Source: Galbibacter orientalis DSM 19592 (lineage in GTDB: Bacteria; Bacteroidota; Bacteroidia; Flavobacteriales; Flavobacteriaceae). Taken from it: 64,000 bases of DNA. A model generated the notes under the pieces. It made no database searches, was not told the origin of the DNA, and saw only the letters and a list, made by a program, of their open reading frames with translations. Below, piece by piece: positions 1-9,358 of the stretch. A program made the translations under genes and the position numbers. Numbering within the stretch: position 1 is the first letter of the stretch; every line of letters begins with the position of its first letter. The stretch is taken from positions 3,746,240 through 3,810,239 of the forward strand of contig NZ_JH651379.1 of NCBI RefSeq assembly GCF_000260115.1, given 5' to 3'.

Positions 1-515
1 AAATTATTTGAAGCGATAGAATCCTGAAGGTTCAACATATTTATCCCTTCATTTGTTCCTATCCATAATTTGTCTTTTGAACTCAATAATACTTTAGAAA
101 CATAATTATTACTTAGGGAATTTGTGTTTTCTTCATCATGCTCAAAGTTTAAAAAATTCCCTGTATCTCTATTTAAATAAGACAAGCCATTACCAGTTGT
201 TCCAATCCATAGGTTCCCTTTTTTATCCCCAGTAATAGAAAATATCAAATTACTATTTATAGATTTATCATTATTAGGGTCGGGCTTAAAAACATGAAAA
301 TCATAACCATCGTACTTATCTAAACCATCATGTGTTCCAAACCACATATAACCATAGATATCTTGGTAAATAGAGTTTACATCATTTTGAGATAAACCTT
401 CAGCAGTTGTAATATGCTCAAAGTAATTTTGCTTTTGTCCATTACAAATAGGTATAACTCCTATAAATAGGATTGCCGAAAAAATATAATAAATAGTAGG
501 CTTCAAGAAATTCAT
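1..515 (-). CDS. Hybrid two-component system sensor/regulator, N-terminal part (SusR/HTCS type)
   Basis: This is the first 171 codons of a gene that runs off the left edge. It begins with a signal peptide (MNFLKPTIYYIF, cleavage near NGQ). Repeats typical of the periplasmic two-component-regulator propeller follow: the first blade has GLSQNDVNSIYQD and MWFGTHDGLDKYDG, and later ones have LWIGTTGNGLSYLN and LWIGTNEGINMLN. In this family a 14-blade sensor domain, a Y_Y_Y domain, a histidine kinase, a receiver and an AraC-type HTH lie on one chain of about 1300-1400 residues, which binds an oligosaccharide in the periplasm and switches on the adjacent PUL. Only the sensor start is visible, so the kinase and AraC parts are inferred. 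It is divergent from the first sulfatase and is the obvious candidate regulator of this locus. Confidence 0.88.
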   Translation of the reverse strand, partial: MNFLKPTIYYIFSAILFIGVIPICNGQKQNYFEHITTAEGLSQNDVNSIYQDIYGYMWFGTHDGLDKYDGYDFHVFKPDPNNDKSINSNLIFSITGDKKGNLWIGTTGNGLSYLNRDTGNFLNFEHDEENTNSLSNNYVSKVLLSSKDKLWIGTNEGINMLNLQDSIASNN

Positions 516-1087
516 ATCCTTTTAAAATTCATACATGCAATATATGCAACTATCAATAAATACGATTTGTGCATGTCTTTTTTTGTACAACATATGATTA
601 TTATGCTAATATTCAAGTGTTAAAAAATCCTGTTTTAGGCCTTATCTAAATACAATGTGGAAATTAGTCGCCAAAATTTAATAAGTCCTCCAGTTATTTA
701 AAATTCACTTCTATCAATCCAATAGAAAAAACCTTATAATATATTTTTATTTTAAAAGATAATGATGCGTAAAGAAGCTTATAAAAACATATGTACTTCA
801 AAAAAAAACATATGTTTTTAAAGAACTCACTTAAAAGCTTCTAATTTGTATTGTGTTTTAATACTTGACATGAAATAAACATCTAGAAATGTTTTAAAAA
901 AGCCAAGCACATCCTAATACTAAAGAGCATATAATGCATCGATTTTCAATAATATTTCTTCTGGTTTATACAATCTTCCTGCTGAAAATGTAAAAAGAAG
1001 ACGGATATAGAAGCAAAGAATGCACTCAACAGAATCACTCAATAATAAATAATTTCATACATTTCATTACCACAAACACCAACAAAA
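516..1087. other. Divergent intergenic region between HTCS and first sulfatase
   Basis: This is 572 bp without an intact gene. It holds a nested inverted repeat (774-841) and a short degenerate reading frame (from ATG 934) with a hydrophobic start that resembles a decayed signal peptide. No clear TAnnTTTG promoter was found directly before the sulfatase start. Confidence 0.6.
774..841. promoter_or_regulatory. Nested inverted repeat upstream of the HTCS gene
   Basis: An outer pair GAAGCTT (774-780) / AAGCTTC (835-841) encloses a perfect 12-bp pair TAAAAACATATG (782-793) / CATATGTTTTTA (809-820). It lies in the divergent spacer between the regulator and the first sulfatase. It could be a regulator-binding region or a transcription terminator. 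The sequence alone does not decide. Confidence 0.3.
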
Positions 1088-2677
1088 ATGAAACATTTTT
1101 TTAAGCTTAAAACAACTTCAAAATTACTATTGGGATCTGCTTTAGTAGTTTCTATGTGGAGCTGTAAGAACACAAAGAAACAAGTTGTAAAAAATACAGA
1201 AACTAATATTGAAGAAGCTGTAAAACCAAACATTGTATTTATTTATTTAGACGATTTAGGTTATGGCGACATTAGCGCTAATGGTGCAACCGAAATCAGC
1301 ACGCCAAATATCGATAACTTAGCCAAGGGTGGTGTTCGCTTTACAAATGGATATGCAACCTCTGCAACTTGTACTCCTAGCCGTTATGGACTACTTACAG
1401 GTGTTTATCCTTGGAGAAATAAAGACGCGCAAATTTTACCAGGTACAGCTCCTTTAATTATAAATACAGAACAAATAACAATTCCTAAAATGTTAAAAAA
1501 ACAAGGTTACCAAACTGGTATTGTTGGTAAATGGCACTTAGGTTTGGGGACAGGAGAGGTTAATTGGAATGAACGCGTATCTCCAGGACCGAATGAAGTT
1601 GGTTTTGATTACTCCTATATTATGGCTGCTACACAAGATCGTGTGCCTACAGTTTACATAAAAAATGGTCATGTTGATGGTTTAGATCCAAATGACCCTA
1701 TTGAAGTTAACTATATGAAAAATTTTGAAGGAGAGCCTACAGGGAAAGAGAATCCTGAACTTTTATCTATGAAATGGCATCATGGACATAACAATAGTAT
1801 TGTTAATGGTATTCCGAGAATAGGATATATGAAAGGTGGCGAAGCTGCAAAATGGAGCGATGTGGATATGGCCGATCACTTTTTAAATAAAGCTCAAACC
1901 TATGTAAAAGAACATAAAGGTGCGCCCTTCTTTTTATACTATGCTCTACAACAGCCACATGTACCACGTACTCCACACCCACGCTTTGTAGGTAAATCTG
2001 GAATGGGGCCAAGAGGAGATGTTATTCTAGAAGCTGATTGGGTTATTGGGGAATTTATAAAAACTTTAGAAGAAGAAAATCTATTAGAAAACACATTAAT
2101 TGTTTTATCAAGTGATAATGGTCCTGTTTTAAATGACGGTTATTATGATAATGCCGTAGAAAAATTAGGAAAACACACCCCTACAGGTGGATTAAGAGGT
2201 GGAAAGTACAGTTTATTTGATGCAGGCACACGTGTACCATTTTTAACTTACTGGAAGGGTATCATTAAACCTACAGTTTCAGATGCTTTAGTTTGTCAAA
2301 TAGATTTGTTAAGTTCTTTAGCAGAATTAACGGGAAGCGATATTAAAACAGACGATAGTGCTCAAATTATCGATGCTTTCTTAGGGAAATCGAAAAATGG
2401 TAGAACAGATTTAATTTTAGAAGCCGGACAAAAAACGGCACTTCGTAGTGGAAATTGGGTACTTATTCCACCATATAAAGGTCAGCCAATTAACAAACAA
2501 GTGAATATTGAATTGGGAGTTTCTAGCGAATATCAGTTATATAATTTAAAAGAAGATTTTAAGCAACAAAAAAACCAAGCCTCAACTAGCAAACAAAAGT
2601 TAACTGAAATGATTGAGACCTATGAAAAACTTAGAGGAACAGAAAAAGTAGATATTAAAGAATTAGAATTAAAATAG
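1088..2677 (+). CDS. S1-family sulfatase, lipoprotein
   Basis: A type I (formylglycine) sulfatase that would hydrolyse a sulfate ester on an algal galactan oligosaccharide at the cell surface or in the periplasm. A lipoprotein signal peptide ends at Cys26 (MWSC). The metal-binding LDDLGYGD motif gives Asp55/Asp56. The formylglycine motif is CTPSR with Cys95 and Arg99, followed by GLLTG. Further family signatures are GKWHLG, QQPHVP and SSDNGP. The 529-residue length is normal for the family. It is the first gene on the plus strand after the divergent regulator and ends in its own hairpin terminator. The exact S1 subfamily and the position of the cleaved sulfate cannot be read from sequence alone. 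Activity needs a maturation enzyme that is not encoded in this window. Confidence 0.93.
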   Translation: MKHFFKLKTTSKLLLGSALVVSMWSCKNTKKQVVKNTETNIEEAVKPNIVFIYLDDLGYGDISANGATEISTPNIDNLAKGGVRFTNGYATSATCTPSRYGLLTGVYPWRNKDAQILPGTAPLIINTEQITIPKMLKKQGYQTGIVGKWHLGLGTGEVNWNERVSPGPNEVGFDYSYIMAATQDRVPTVYIKNGHVDGLDPNDPIEVNYMKNFEGEPTGKENPELLSMKWHHGHNNSIVNGIPRIGYMKGGEAAKWSDVDMADHFLNKAQTYVKEHKGAPFFLYYALQQPHVPRTPHPRFVGKSGMGPRGDVILEADWVIGEFIKTLEEENLLENTLIVLSSDNGPVLNDGYYDNAVEKLGKHTPTGGLRGGKYSLFDAGTRVPFLTYWKGIIKPTVSDALVCQIDLLSSLAELTGSDIKTDDSAQIIDAFLGKSKNGRTDLILEAGQKTALRSGNWVLIPPYKGQPINKQVNIELGVSSEYQLYNLKEDFKQQKNQASTSKQKLTEMIETYEKLRGTEKVDIKELELK

Positions 2678-2695
2678 CATTACCCACATAACAAT

Positions 2696-2731
2696 AAAAA
2701 AGGCTTTGAATGAAACTTCAAAGCCTTTTTT
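2696..2731 (+). terminator. Rho-independent terminator after first sulfatase
   Basis: The inverted repeat AAGGCTTTGAA / TTCAAAGCCTT has a short loop and a T-run, and lies 19 bp after the stop codon at 2677. Confidence 0.85.
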
Positions 2732-2889
2732 AATATCCAAATTTTTAAAGAAAATGCTATAAATAAATATTTCATTTTGTATATAACTATAACCCACAAT
2801 TAATCATATGTGATAACATTCAATACATATCTAATTTCCTTAGTATCGGATTATAAATACTTTAGAGCTTGGAAATAAAATAACAGAAA

Positions 2890-5766
2890 ATGAAAAAAAT
2901 ATACCCCTTAGTAATTTTAATTTTATTGTCTTTTCAAGTAAAGGCACAAAAGCTCCCTAAAGGTTTTGAGGCTGGAGATAGAACAAAAACAAACTTAAAC
3001 TTTGGATGGAAGTTTCATCTTGGGAATCTTAAAACCACCCCTACTGCTATTAATTTTGACGATAGTTCTTGGGAAAATGTTTCTATACCTCACAATCCTC
3101 AGTTAGTTTCCTATGAATTGGACAGCATTAAAGAAACATGGGTTCAAGAAAAATATCTTAGAGATGTAAGTTGGTACAGAAAAAAAATAGACCTTCGAGC
3201 AGATGATTCACAAAAAGTATTTTTAGAATTTGAAGCAGTACATAATGCGACTGAATTATGGGTTAATGGTAAAAAAGTAGGCAATTATGCAGTAAATGGA
3301 TATATACCTTTCCATTTTGACATTACAAACTTCGTGAAATTTGGAGAAGAAAATACTATTGCAATTAAAGCAGATAACACCTATAATCAAACTATTGCTC
3401 CAGATCCACACAGAACAGATTATGTGAAATTTGGAGGTCTTTATAGAGACCTCTATTTAGTTACAACTAATAAACTACACGTAAACTATAATTGGGAAGC
3501 TTTTGATGCTGGTGTACATATTACCACACCTACCGTAAATAAAAATAATGGTACAGTAACCGTTAAAACTACAGTGAAAAATGAAAACCCGACCACTAAA
3601 AACACCAAGATAATTACTAATATCATTAATAAAGACGGGTACGTTATAAAGAAATTAATATCTGAAATTAATGTTGATGGAAATTCTACACATACATTTA
3701 GACAGACTGCTACCATTGAAGAAGATTTTCATGTATGGTCTCCAGACACACCATATTTGTATCGTGTAAACTCAGTAATTTATGATAATGAAACCCCAGT
3801 TGATTTTGTTGAAAATAAATTTGGATTCAGAAAGTTTTCTTTAGAAAAAGGAAAAGGATTTGTATTAAATGGAGAGCCCCTATTTTTAGTAGGTGCAAAC
3901 CGCCATCAAAATTATCCTAATATTGGAGATGCTGTTCCTAACTCATTTCATTATAATGAAGCGCTACAGTACAAAAAAGCAGGTATGAACATTATAAGGC
4001 TATCCCATTATACACAAGATGATGCCTTTATCGAAGCCTGCGATGAATTAGGAATTTTAATTTACGAAGAACCTTCGACATGGATAGAATGGGGAGATGA
4101 TAATTGGTTTACAAACTTAGAAAAAGCAACAAGAACCATGATTCGTAATCATCGAAATCATCCATCAATTATTGTTTGGGGAGCTGGAATTAACCATAGA
4201 GGTCCGGTACCAAGAATGCAAACCGTTGCCAAAGAAGAAGATCCTTATAGGTTAACAGCCTCTGCATCTGCCCCATGGGATGGCCCAAAGAACGAAGGCG
4301 TTACCGATGTCCATGCCACTATGGATTATCGCAGGACCGAATTTCCAGAGAGTGCTTTTACAATGGTTATGGAACATGGTAGTTCTCCAAATGCCGAAGT
4401 GAATCAATTTCATATTTCAAGATATAAAGGCAACAAAAATAATTTTGCAGCTATAACTTGGTTGGGCGCAGATTACAACCATTTACAACCCGATATTATA
4501 GACGACCAGTGGTCTAGAGATTTCATGACTACCTATGGTGTACTTTCGCCTTACCGAGTGCCGAAACCTGTGTATTACTGGTATCAATCGGAATTAGTGA
4601 AAAAACCAATAGTACATATTGCAGATGAAACAGCTTCTAAAGACGGAAAGGTTAGAGTTTACAGCAACTGTCAAGAAGTAGCGCTTTATCAAAATGGTAA
4701 ACTTATAGCAAGACAATTACCCGACAATGATATTACCAAAGCAAATTTGAATCATCCTTCATTTACATTTAAATATAACTGGAAAAATGGCACATTGAAA
4801 GCTATAGGATATTCAAACGGTGAAAAAGTAACAGAATTTATTAGACAAAAAGAAGGTAATCCACATCATATAAAAGTTACTTATAATATTGAAGACAAGC
4901 CTTTTTATGCTGGCGGATCGGATATAAGACTGGTCTATGCTTCTATTGTAGATGCAAATGGAGAAGTCGTAACTAGCGCTAAAACTGAAGTGCAATTTTC
5001 TATATCTGGTGTTGGAGAAATAATTGATAACGGAAAGATTTATGCAAATCCAGCCCTTGTTTATAATGGTGTTGCTGCTATTTATGTTAAAGGAACAGAT
5101 GAAACTGGTAGCATTACAGTTACAGCAAAAGGAAAAGGACTCAAATCTGGTAAAGCAACAATCAATACTATAAAATATAATACTGATGAAATTACAAACC
5201 AAGCTAAACCCATTTATGATTTCCCCATTGAACGTGTAGATATAGGTGGTGATAAGCAATTGGTACAATTTGAATGGCAAAATTGGACAGGAAGCTCAAA
5301 TAACGATTTAAAATACAATTTAAAGAACACAGATATTGAAGTAGAAATTAGTGCAAACAAAAAAATAAATTGGTTGGGCAATGGTTCTAGTATGATTGGT
5401 GACTTAAGTTTTATGGGGACAGACGGTATTTATATTGAAGAAGGTGAACTTACGCTAAAATTCACCAATATAAAAGCTGGAAAATATACATTAGAAACAT
5501 TTCACCATGCAAGAAAAACTAATATCAAATTAACCAATGATATAGAAGTAACTGTAGAAGATGCCGAAGGTAGTTTTACCAGAGTTTCCGATGATCATAT
5601 TGTGAATTACTTTAACAACGATAGTACTGGTGAACGCCAACCAATAGCTATCCAATCAACATTTATTTCAGATGGTTCCACCCCTGTTGTTCTTAAATTT
5701 AAAAATAGTAACAAAGAGGGAACTTTATGGATAAATGGTTTCATTCTAAAACAAAGAAATCAGTAA
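2890..5766 (+). CDS. GH2-family glycoside hydrolase (beta-galactosidase-like), acid/base site altered
   Basis: An exported 958-residue enzyme (signal peptide to about residue 19, VKA-Q). Domain order: sugar-binding jelly roll (about 30-200), Ig-like domain (about 210-330), TIM barrel (about 335-600), then Ig-like and C-terminal beta-sandwich domains (about 610-958). The jelly roll shows WYRKKIDL, ELWVNGKKVG and GGLYRDL. The nucleophile strand is MVMEHG with Glu495. At the usual acid/base motif (W-S-L-G-N-E) this protein reads WGAGINH, so Asn435 stands where Glu is expected. In agar/porphyran PULs GH2 enzymes remove terminal beta-D-galactose. The next sulfatase starts 5 bp after the stop, so the two are probably co-transcribed. 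The GH2 fold is clear, but activity is uncertain because of the Asn. Confidence 0.9.
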   Translation: MKKIYPLVILILLSFQVKAQKLPKGFEAGDRTKTNLNFGWKFHLGNLKTTPTAINFDDSSWENVSIPHNPQLVSYELDSIKETWVQEKYLRDVSWYRKKIDLRADDSQKVFLEFEAVHNATELWVNGKKVGNYAVNGYIPFHFDITNFVKFGEENTIAIKADNTYNQTIAPDPHRTDYVKFGGLYRDLYLVTTNKLHVNYNWEAFDAGVHITTPTVNKNNGTVTVKTTVKNENPTTKNTKIITNIINKDGYVIKKLISEINVDGNSTHTFRQTATIEEDFHVWSPDTPYLYRVNSVIYDNETPVDFVENKFGFRKFSLEKGKGFVLNGEPLFLVGANRHQNYPNIGDAVPNSFHYNEALQYKKAGMNIIRLSHYTQDDAFIEACDELGILIYEEPSTWIEWGDDNWFTNLEKATRTMIRNHRNHPSIIVWGAGINHRGPVPRMQTVAKEEDPYRLTASASAPWDGPKNEGVTDVHATMDYRRTEFPESAFTMVMEHGSSPNAEVNQFHISRYKGNKNNFAAITWLGADYNHLQPDIIDDQWSRDFMTTYGVLSPYRVPKPVYYWYQSELVKKPIVHIADETASKDGKVRVYSNCQEVALYQNGKLIARQLPDNDITKANLNHPSFTFKYNWKNGTLKAIGYSNGEKVTEFIRQKEGNPHHIKVTYNIEDKPFYAGGSDIRLVYASIVDANGEVVTSAKTEVQFSISGVGEIIDNGKIYANPALVYNGVAAIYVKGTDETGSITVTAKGKGLKSGKATINTIKYNTDEITNQAKPIYDFPIERVDIGGDKQLVQFEWQNWTGSSNNDLKYNLKNTDIEVEISANKKINWLGNGSSMIGDLSFMGTDGIYIEEGELTLKFTNIKAGKYTLETFHHARKTNIKLTNDIEVTVEDAEGSFTRVSDDHIVNYFNNDSTGERQPIAIQSTFISDGSTPVVLKFKNSNKEGTLWINGFILKQRNQ

Positions 5767-5771
5767 ATCAC

Positions 5772-7595
5772 ATGAATACTAAACTCTTTTTACTCATAAG
5801 CTTAATTACTATAAACAGTTGTTATTCAATAAACAAAACAATATTAAGCGCTAAATCTAAATCAAAACCCAATGTCATTCTAATCATTACCGACGATCAA
5901 GGCTATGGAGATGTAGGTATACTTGGAAACAACATTATAAAAACACCTAACATTGATGATTTCTATAAAGAAAGCTATCATTTAACCAACTTTCATGTGG
6001 CTCCAACCTGCGCCCCTACCCGATCTGGATTAATGACGGGTAGATATGCCAATAGCACTGGTGTTTGGCATACGGTTGGAGGATGGTCTTTGTTAAGAGA
6101 AAATGAAAAAACTCTGGCTAATATGTTTTCCGAAGCCGGTTATATAACAGGAAGTTTTGGGAAATGGCATTTAGGAGATAATTATCCATTTAGGGCAGAA
6201 GACAGAGGGTTCCAAGAAACAGTAATGCATGGAGGTGGTGGCGTACAACAAACACCAGATTATTGGAATAATACGTATTTTAACGACACCTATTTTCATA
6301 ATGGGAAACCACAAAAGTATCAAGGTTATTGTACTGATGTATTTTTTAATGAAGCCATAAATTTTATAAAAACGAACAAAGATAAATCTTTTTTCTGCTA
6401 TATAGCTCCAAACGCGCCGCATGGTCCCTATAATGTCCCTTCAGAATATTATAACTTATATAAAGATTTAGGTAACGATATTTTAACAGATACCCAAAAA
6501 CGCTTTTATGGCATGATTACCAATATAGATGATAACTTTGGTAAACTAAGAGACAAGTTGAAAGAATTAAATGTTGCTGATAACACTATTTTAATATTTA
6601 TGACTGATAACGGCACCTCTGCTGGTTATTATAATAAAAAAGGAAAAACGACGGGATATAATGCTAATATGAAAGGCATAAAAGGAAGTGAATATGAAGG
6701 AGGGCATAGAGTCCCCTTTTTTATATATTGGAAAGATGGAAAAATATCAACCTCTAAAGATATTACAACATTGACCGCTCAAATAGATATTATGCCAACT
6801 TTGGCAGATTTATGTAATATTGATTTACCAAAAAATCATCAACCTATAGACGGACAAAGTTTAGTACCCCTTCTAAAAGAAAAAGACACTTTAAAGGACC
6901 GAATGCTCGTAACAGATTCTCAACGAACTCAGCGCCCAAAAAAATGGAAAAATTCTGCAGTGATGCAAGGTAATTGGAGATTAATCAACGGAAAAGAATT
7001 ATATAATCTTACAACTGATAAAGGGCAAGAACATAATATTGCTGAAGAACACCCAAAAAAGGTGAGTGAAATGCAAACCTTTTATGAAAAGTGGTGGACA
7101 CAAGTTTCAACGAGGTTTAATGATGAAATTTATTTTAAAATAGGTTCAGAAAATGAAAATCCCGTAACCTTAACTGCACATGATATGCATGGAGAATATG
7201 GGGCATATCCTTGGAACCAAATTAATATAAGAGAGGGAACTGTTGGTGGCGGTTATTGGAGCGTAAACATTCTAAAAAGCGGAAATTATGAAGTGTCATT
7301 GAGAAGGTATCCTATTGAATCTAATTTGGCTATAAATGCAATTACTCCTGCTATTACAAAACATGAATTGCCAGGTTTAGAAAAGGATATTGCCAAAGGA
7401 GAAAAATTAGACTATGTAGAAGCCAGTATCCGTTTTGGAAACGAATTAAAGTTCAATACTCCCATTAATCAAAATGACATTTCAGCAAATTTCAATGTTT
7501 ATTTGAATGCAGGTAAAACTAAGTTTTTTGCTAATTTTATAGATAAAGATGATAATATAAATGGTGTATATTATGTCTATTTCAAAAAAATATAA
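5772..7595 (+). CDS. S1-family sulfatase with C-terminal extension, lipoprotein
   Basis: A 607-residue formylglycine sulfatase. The ATG at 5772, 5 bp after the GH2 stop, is preferred over an in-frame ATG at 5727 inside the GH2 gene because it puts a lipoprotein signal (LITINSC) at the N-terminus. Motifs: TDDQGYGD (Asp41, Asp42), CAPTR (Cys80) followed by SGLMTG, GKWHLGD, NAPHGPY and MTDNGT. After the catalytic core (about 1-440) there is an extra beta-rich domain of about 150 residues with aromatic-rich stretches (WNQINIREGTVGGGYWSVN), which could help bind glycan. It probably shares a transcript with GH2 and is closed by a strong terminator. The substrate is inferred only from context. Confidence 0.92.
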   Translation: MNTKLFLLISLITINSCYSINKTILSAKSKSKPNVILIITDDQGYGDVGILGNNIIKTPNIDDFYKESYHLTNFHVAPTCAPTRSGLMTGRYANSTGVWHTVGGWSLLRENEKTLANMFSEAGYITGSFGKWHLGDNYPFRAEDRGFQETVMHGGGGVQQTPDYWNNTYFNDTYFHNGKPQKYQGYCTDVFFNEAINFIKTNKDKSFFCYIAPNAPHGPYNVPSEYYNLYKDLGNDILTDTQKRFYGMITNIDDNFGKLRDKLKELNVADNTILIFMTDNGTSAGYYNKKGKTTGYNANMKGIKGSEYEGGHRVPFFIYWKDGKISTSKDITTLTAQIDIMPTLADLCNIDLPKNHQPIDGQSLVPLLKEKDTLKDRMLVTDSQRTQRPKKWKNSAVMQGNWRLINGKELYNLTTDKGQEHNIAEEHPKKVSEMQTFYEKWWTQVSTRFNDEIYFKIGSENENPVTLTAHDMHGEYGAYPWNQINIREGTVGGGYWSVNILKSGNYEVSLRRYPIESNLAINAITPAITKHELPGLEKDIAKGEKLDYVEASIRFGNELKFNTPINQNDISANFNVYLNAGKTKFFANFIDKDDNINGVYYVYFKKI

Positions 7596-7633
7596 ATCAG
7601 GAAAAAACATTAGAACGGTCGTATAAAATGGAT

Positions 7634-7665
7634 AAAAAATACGGGGTTTCGACCCCGTATTTTTT
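7634..7665. terminator. Strong hairpin terminator between convergent genes
   Basis: AAAAATACGGGGT pairs perfectly with ACCCCGTATTTTT around a 4-5 nt loop. A-runs and T-runs on both sides let it serve both the sulfatase (plus strand) and the GH29 gene (minus strand). Confidence 0.85.
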
Positions 7666-7739
7666 AACTAACAAGCTTTTCTGCTTAGTACCAATAATAT
7701 CATTGTGTTTGTTTACTTAACAACTCTTCTGCTTTTCAG

Positions 7740-7753
7740 CTAGATGATTTGAT
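7740..7753 (+). repeat. 14-bp direct repeat, copy 1 (left of GH29 gene)
   Basis: CTAGATGATTTGAT occurs here, 40 bp beyond the 3' end of the GH29 gene, and again at 9600-9613 beyond its 5' end, in the same orientation. The two copies bracket the one gene of this stretch that faces the other way. Confidence 0.45.
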
Positions 7754-7792
7754 TTCAAAATCAAAACCATTTCCTGTTAGACGAGAATATAC

Positions 7793-9358
7793 CTAATCAA
7801 CATGAGCATCTACTTCACCACCTATGTTATTTTCCGTATACCCCTCTAAAACAATTTTAAATGCATGTGCGTATTCCGTTGGGAAGTTTTTTGGAGAAGT
7901 AATAATGAGTCCTTTTTCATTTCTTTTCCATTTTATTTTTTCTTTACTTCCTAATAATTCAATATTTAAAATTTTAGAATTTAAAGCCCCTATTTGTGTA
8001 CTAAGGGAGGTAACAACTATTTCAGAATCTGGCTTATCCATTACAATAACAAAGAATTCTTTATCTGATTTTTTTGTGAATCGAATATCAGTATTTTTAT
8101 ATTCTAATTTCACCTTTTCCTCAACTTTATGTCCGCCTTCTGGTAATCTAGTTGGACCTTCTCCAAAAATAACCCAAGGGCGAGTACCGTATATTGCTTC
8201 TCCATTTACCTCTAACCAGGCTCCCATATCAATAAGTAAATCTTCCATAACTGTTGGAATTGATCCATTTGGATCTGGAGGCACATTAAGTAACATTACT
8301 CCGTTTTTAGAAACAATATCTATAAGTATATCTATTAACTCGTTCGGTGTTTTAAATATAGCACCTGGACGATAAAACCATGCACCCGGAGAAGTGTCGG
8401 TTAACCAAGTATTCTCTTTAGGTTGATTTGGACGTCCTCTTTCATAATCCTTTATAGCCGTAGCTTCAGTAAAAGTAGATTCTTTATAACATACCGCCAC
8501 TTCTTTATTCCACTCTATGCCTTTATTGTAATAATAGGCTAAGAATTTTAATCTAGATTCTTCTGTCATATTTTCTAACCACCAATCAAACCAAATTAAA
8601 TCTGGTTGATATACATCTATAAACTCCTTTAATTTTGCCCACCAATCTTCGTAGAATTCCTCATCAGGTGTTTCAGAATCTAAAGCATGAGGGTTGGTAT
8701 ATAAATCATAATCTTTTGGATCAATCCCTCCAAAAGCATGTGCTGGCGCAAAGTATTGCCAAGTAAAAGCATGATGAAAAGACCCCATAAACTTTAAACC
8801 TTTGGCTTCAATTTCTTTTTTAAGTGCTGCGGAAGGATCTATACCTCCGTAATTTACCGAATTCCAACGTGTTACTTTACTATCCCACATAGCAAAGTTA
8901 TCGTGATGCATGGCTACAGGCCCAGCAAATTTGGCTCCCGATTTAGCAAACAAATCAGCCCATTTTTTTGCATCAAAACCTGAAGTTTCAAATTGTTCTA
9001 TAATATACTTATAACCAAATTCTTTTGGGTCCCCGTACTTTTCAAGATGATGTAAATAATCGTTTGAAGGAGTCCCATTTTTTGTAGGAACAATTTTACC
9101 ATCAGAATACATTTTCATACCATACCATCCAGCATACCATTTTTCAGGATTTGTCCCTACAAATGCAGACGATACTGGCCCCCAATGGGTATAAATACCA
9201 AATTTAGCATCTTGAAACCAAGCTGGTATTTGGTTTACGGTTTCTATAGATTTCCAGTTTTCCTGAAATCTATCTTCATTCTGAGCATAGATAATACTAC
9301 AAAATATAAGAGTAAGTAATGAAAAAATCGGGAGTTTAATTGGTCTCATTTGTATCAT
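7793..9358 (-). CDS. GH29-family alpha-L-fucosidase / alpha-L-galactosidase
   Basis: An exported (signal peptide ending IIYAQ) retaining glycosidase of 521 residues. The GH29 (beta/alpha)8 barrel is marked by KFGIYTHWGP, VAMHHDNFAMWDS and PDLIWFDWW, whose Asp258 is the expected nucleophile. The conserved MLLNVPPDPNG closes the barrel, and a C-terminal beta-sandwich follows. GH29 enzymes remove alpha-L-fucose. In porphyran PULs a GH29 acts as an exo-alpha-L-galactosidase, because L-galactose is fucose with a 6-OH. The red-algal context here favours that reading, but it is an inference. The gene is inverted relative to all its neighbours and lies between two 14-bp direct repeats, so it may have been inserted separately. 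An ATG three codons downstream (9349) is an equally good start. Confidence 0.9.
   Translation of the reverse strand: MIQMRPIKLPIFSLLTLIFCSIIYAQNEDRFQENWKSIETVNQIPAWFQDAKFGIYTHWGPVSSAFVGTNPEKWYAGWYGMKMYSDGKIVPTKNGTPSNDYLHHLEKYGDPKEFGYKYIIEQFETSGFDAKKWADLFAKSGAKFAGPVAMHHDNFAMWDSKVTRWNSVNYGGIDPSAALKKEIEAKGLKFMGSFHHAFTWQYFAPAHAFGGIDPKDYDLYTNPHALDSETPDEEFYEDWWAKLKEFIDVYQPDLIWFDWWLENMTEESRLKFLAYYYNKGIEWNKEVAVCYKESTFTEATAIKDYERGRPNQPKENTWLTDTSPGAWFYRPGAIFKTPNELIDILIDIVSKNGVMLLNVPPDPNGSIPTVMEDLLIDMGAWLEVNGEAIYGTRPWVIFGEGPTRLPEGGHKVEEKVKLEYKNTDIRFTKKSDKEFFVIVMDKPDSEIVVTSLSTQIGALNSKILNIELLGSKEKIKWKRNEKGLIITSPKNFPTEYAHAFKIVLEGYTENNIGGEVDAHVD

Noticed and set aside
4813-5280. 155-codon open frame on the minus strand inside GH2
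   Set aside because: Antisense to a well-supported GH2 gene; composition is a mirror of the coding strand, with no domain or start signal.
5727-5771. Upstream ATG for the second sulfatase
   Set aside because: It lies inside GH2 and puts a charged tail before the lipoprotein signal; the ATG at 5772 is better placed.
7824-8375. 183-codon open frame on the plus strand inside GH29
   Set aside because: Antisense shadow of the GH29 coding sequence; no recognisable protein features.
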